This document shows positions 63,850-64,000 of a DNA stretch of 64,000 bases, piece by piece (the stretch's first letter is position 1; each line of letters opens with the position of its first letter). Where the stretch lies: contig JAJRZD010000020.1 in NCBI GenBank assembly GCA_024275415.1, positions 25,821-89,820 of the forward strand, written 5' to 3'. The translations under genes were made by a program, and so were the position numbers. The notes below the pieces were generated by a model. It saw nothing but the letters and a program-made list of their open reading frames with translations, did no database searches and was not told where the DNA came from. The stretch is from an archaeon. GTDB taxonomy: Archaea; Asgardarchaeota; Thorarchaeia; Thorarchaeales; Thorarchaeaceae.

Positions 63850-64000
63850 GAATATCACCTGTGCATAGATTGGTCTGTAGCCTGAGTGGCATAGTCAGAG
63901 AGAGCCGTGAGGGTTTGAATAAAAGGGTTATGGCATGGGCTATTGCACGGAGTACTCTCGCGATGATATTCTGTGGAGGTTATATTTCGATGTCCGATTG

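Overview
The window is a gene-dense stretch of an archaeal chromosome. All rRNA-independent information-processing genes are of archaeal/eukaryotic type: uL11-uL1-uL10-P1, Spt5, SecE, SRP54, aIF1A, aIF2-beta, Nmd3, Rio1, Pno1-like KH protein, Topo VI, FEN1, an RPA32-like OB protein, Hef, Cdc48 and A-type ATP synthase. TATA-like boxes and GGTGA/GGAGG ribosome sites are common, and TTG start codons are frequent. FtsZ, Topo VI and a full-length Hef argue against a crenarchaeon. A ribophorin I-like membrane protein and a 7-TM protein with a roadblock/longin-like tail suggest an Asgard archaeon, perhaps close to Thorarchaeia; that assignment is inference from gene content, not from a tree.

Layout. 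1-4.5 kb (+): 3' end of ftsZ, secE, spt5, then the uL11-uL1-uL10-P1 operon behind a structured leader. 4.6-12.4 kb: deacetylase, small membrane protein, tRNA-Arg, radical SAM and ThiL-like genes, 7-TM protein, tRNA-Thr, secreted M14 peptidase, tRNA-Leu. 12.4-19.4 kb: oxidoreductase, tRNA methylthiotransferase, MoaD/ThiS-like protein, glycine decarboxylase pair (gcvPA-gcvPB), Trm112-like protein, tRNA-Gln. 19.4-24.5 kb: HD hydrolase, then the ribophorin-like protein divergent from a GlcNAc-1-phosphate transferase, which points to N-glycosylation. 24.5-33.3 kb: a dense replication/ribosome-assembly/initiation block. 33.3-49.7 kb: Cdc48, RibL, a polytopic glycosyltransferase-like protein, PAPS-reductase-like protein with aldehyde ferredoxin oxidoreductase, DeoC, PRC-barrel protein, Hef, two winged-helix regulators, GlmU-like enzyme and a B12-type radical SAM protein. 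49.8-53.9 kb: an accessory-looking patch with a DpdA (TgtA5)-type transglycosylase, a DUF6884/YaaA-like protein, a frameshifted DUF5591-like gene and an orphan beta-sandwich protein. 53.8-58.7 kb: A-type ATPase F, A and B subunits, with a family-4 uracil-DNA glycosylase and a membrane protein between A and B. 58.7-63.9 kb: PyrI, SRP54, TrmY, DRG-type GTPase, TrmJ-like methylase, uL16.

Most notable points. (1) All four tRNA genes contain introns; three of these lie at non-canonical positions (D-loop, T-arm, variable arm), one at the canonical 37/38 site. (2) The DpdA-centred patch is the best candidate for an undescribed modification or defence system. (3) Spt5 carries a C2HC zinc finger inserted in its NGN domain. 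(4) A single membrane protein combines DOMON-like, FKBP, Ig-like and ribophorin I-like modules. (5) The uracil-DNA glycosylase has serine in place of the third iron-sulfur cysteine. I saw no CRISPR array, insertion sequence, integrase or rRNA gene.
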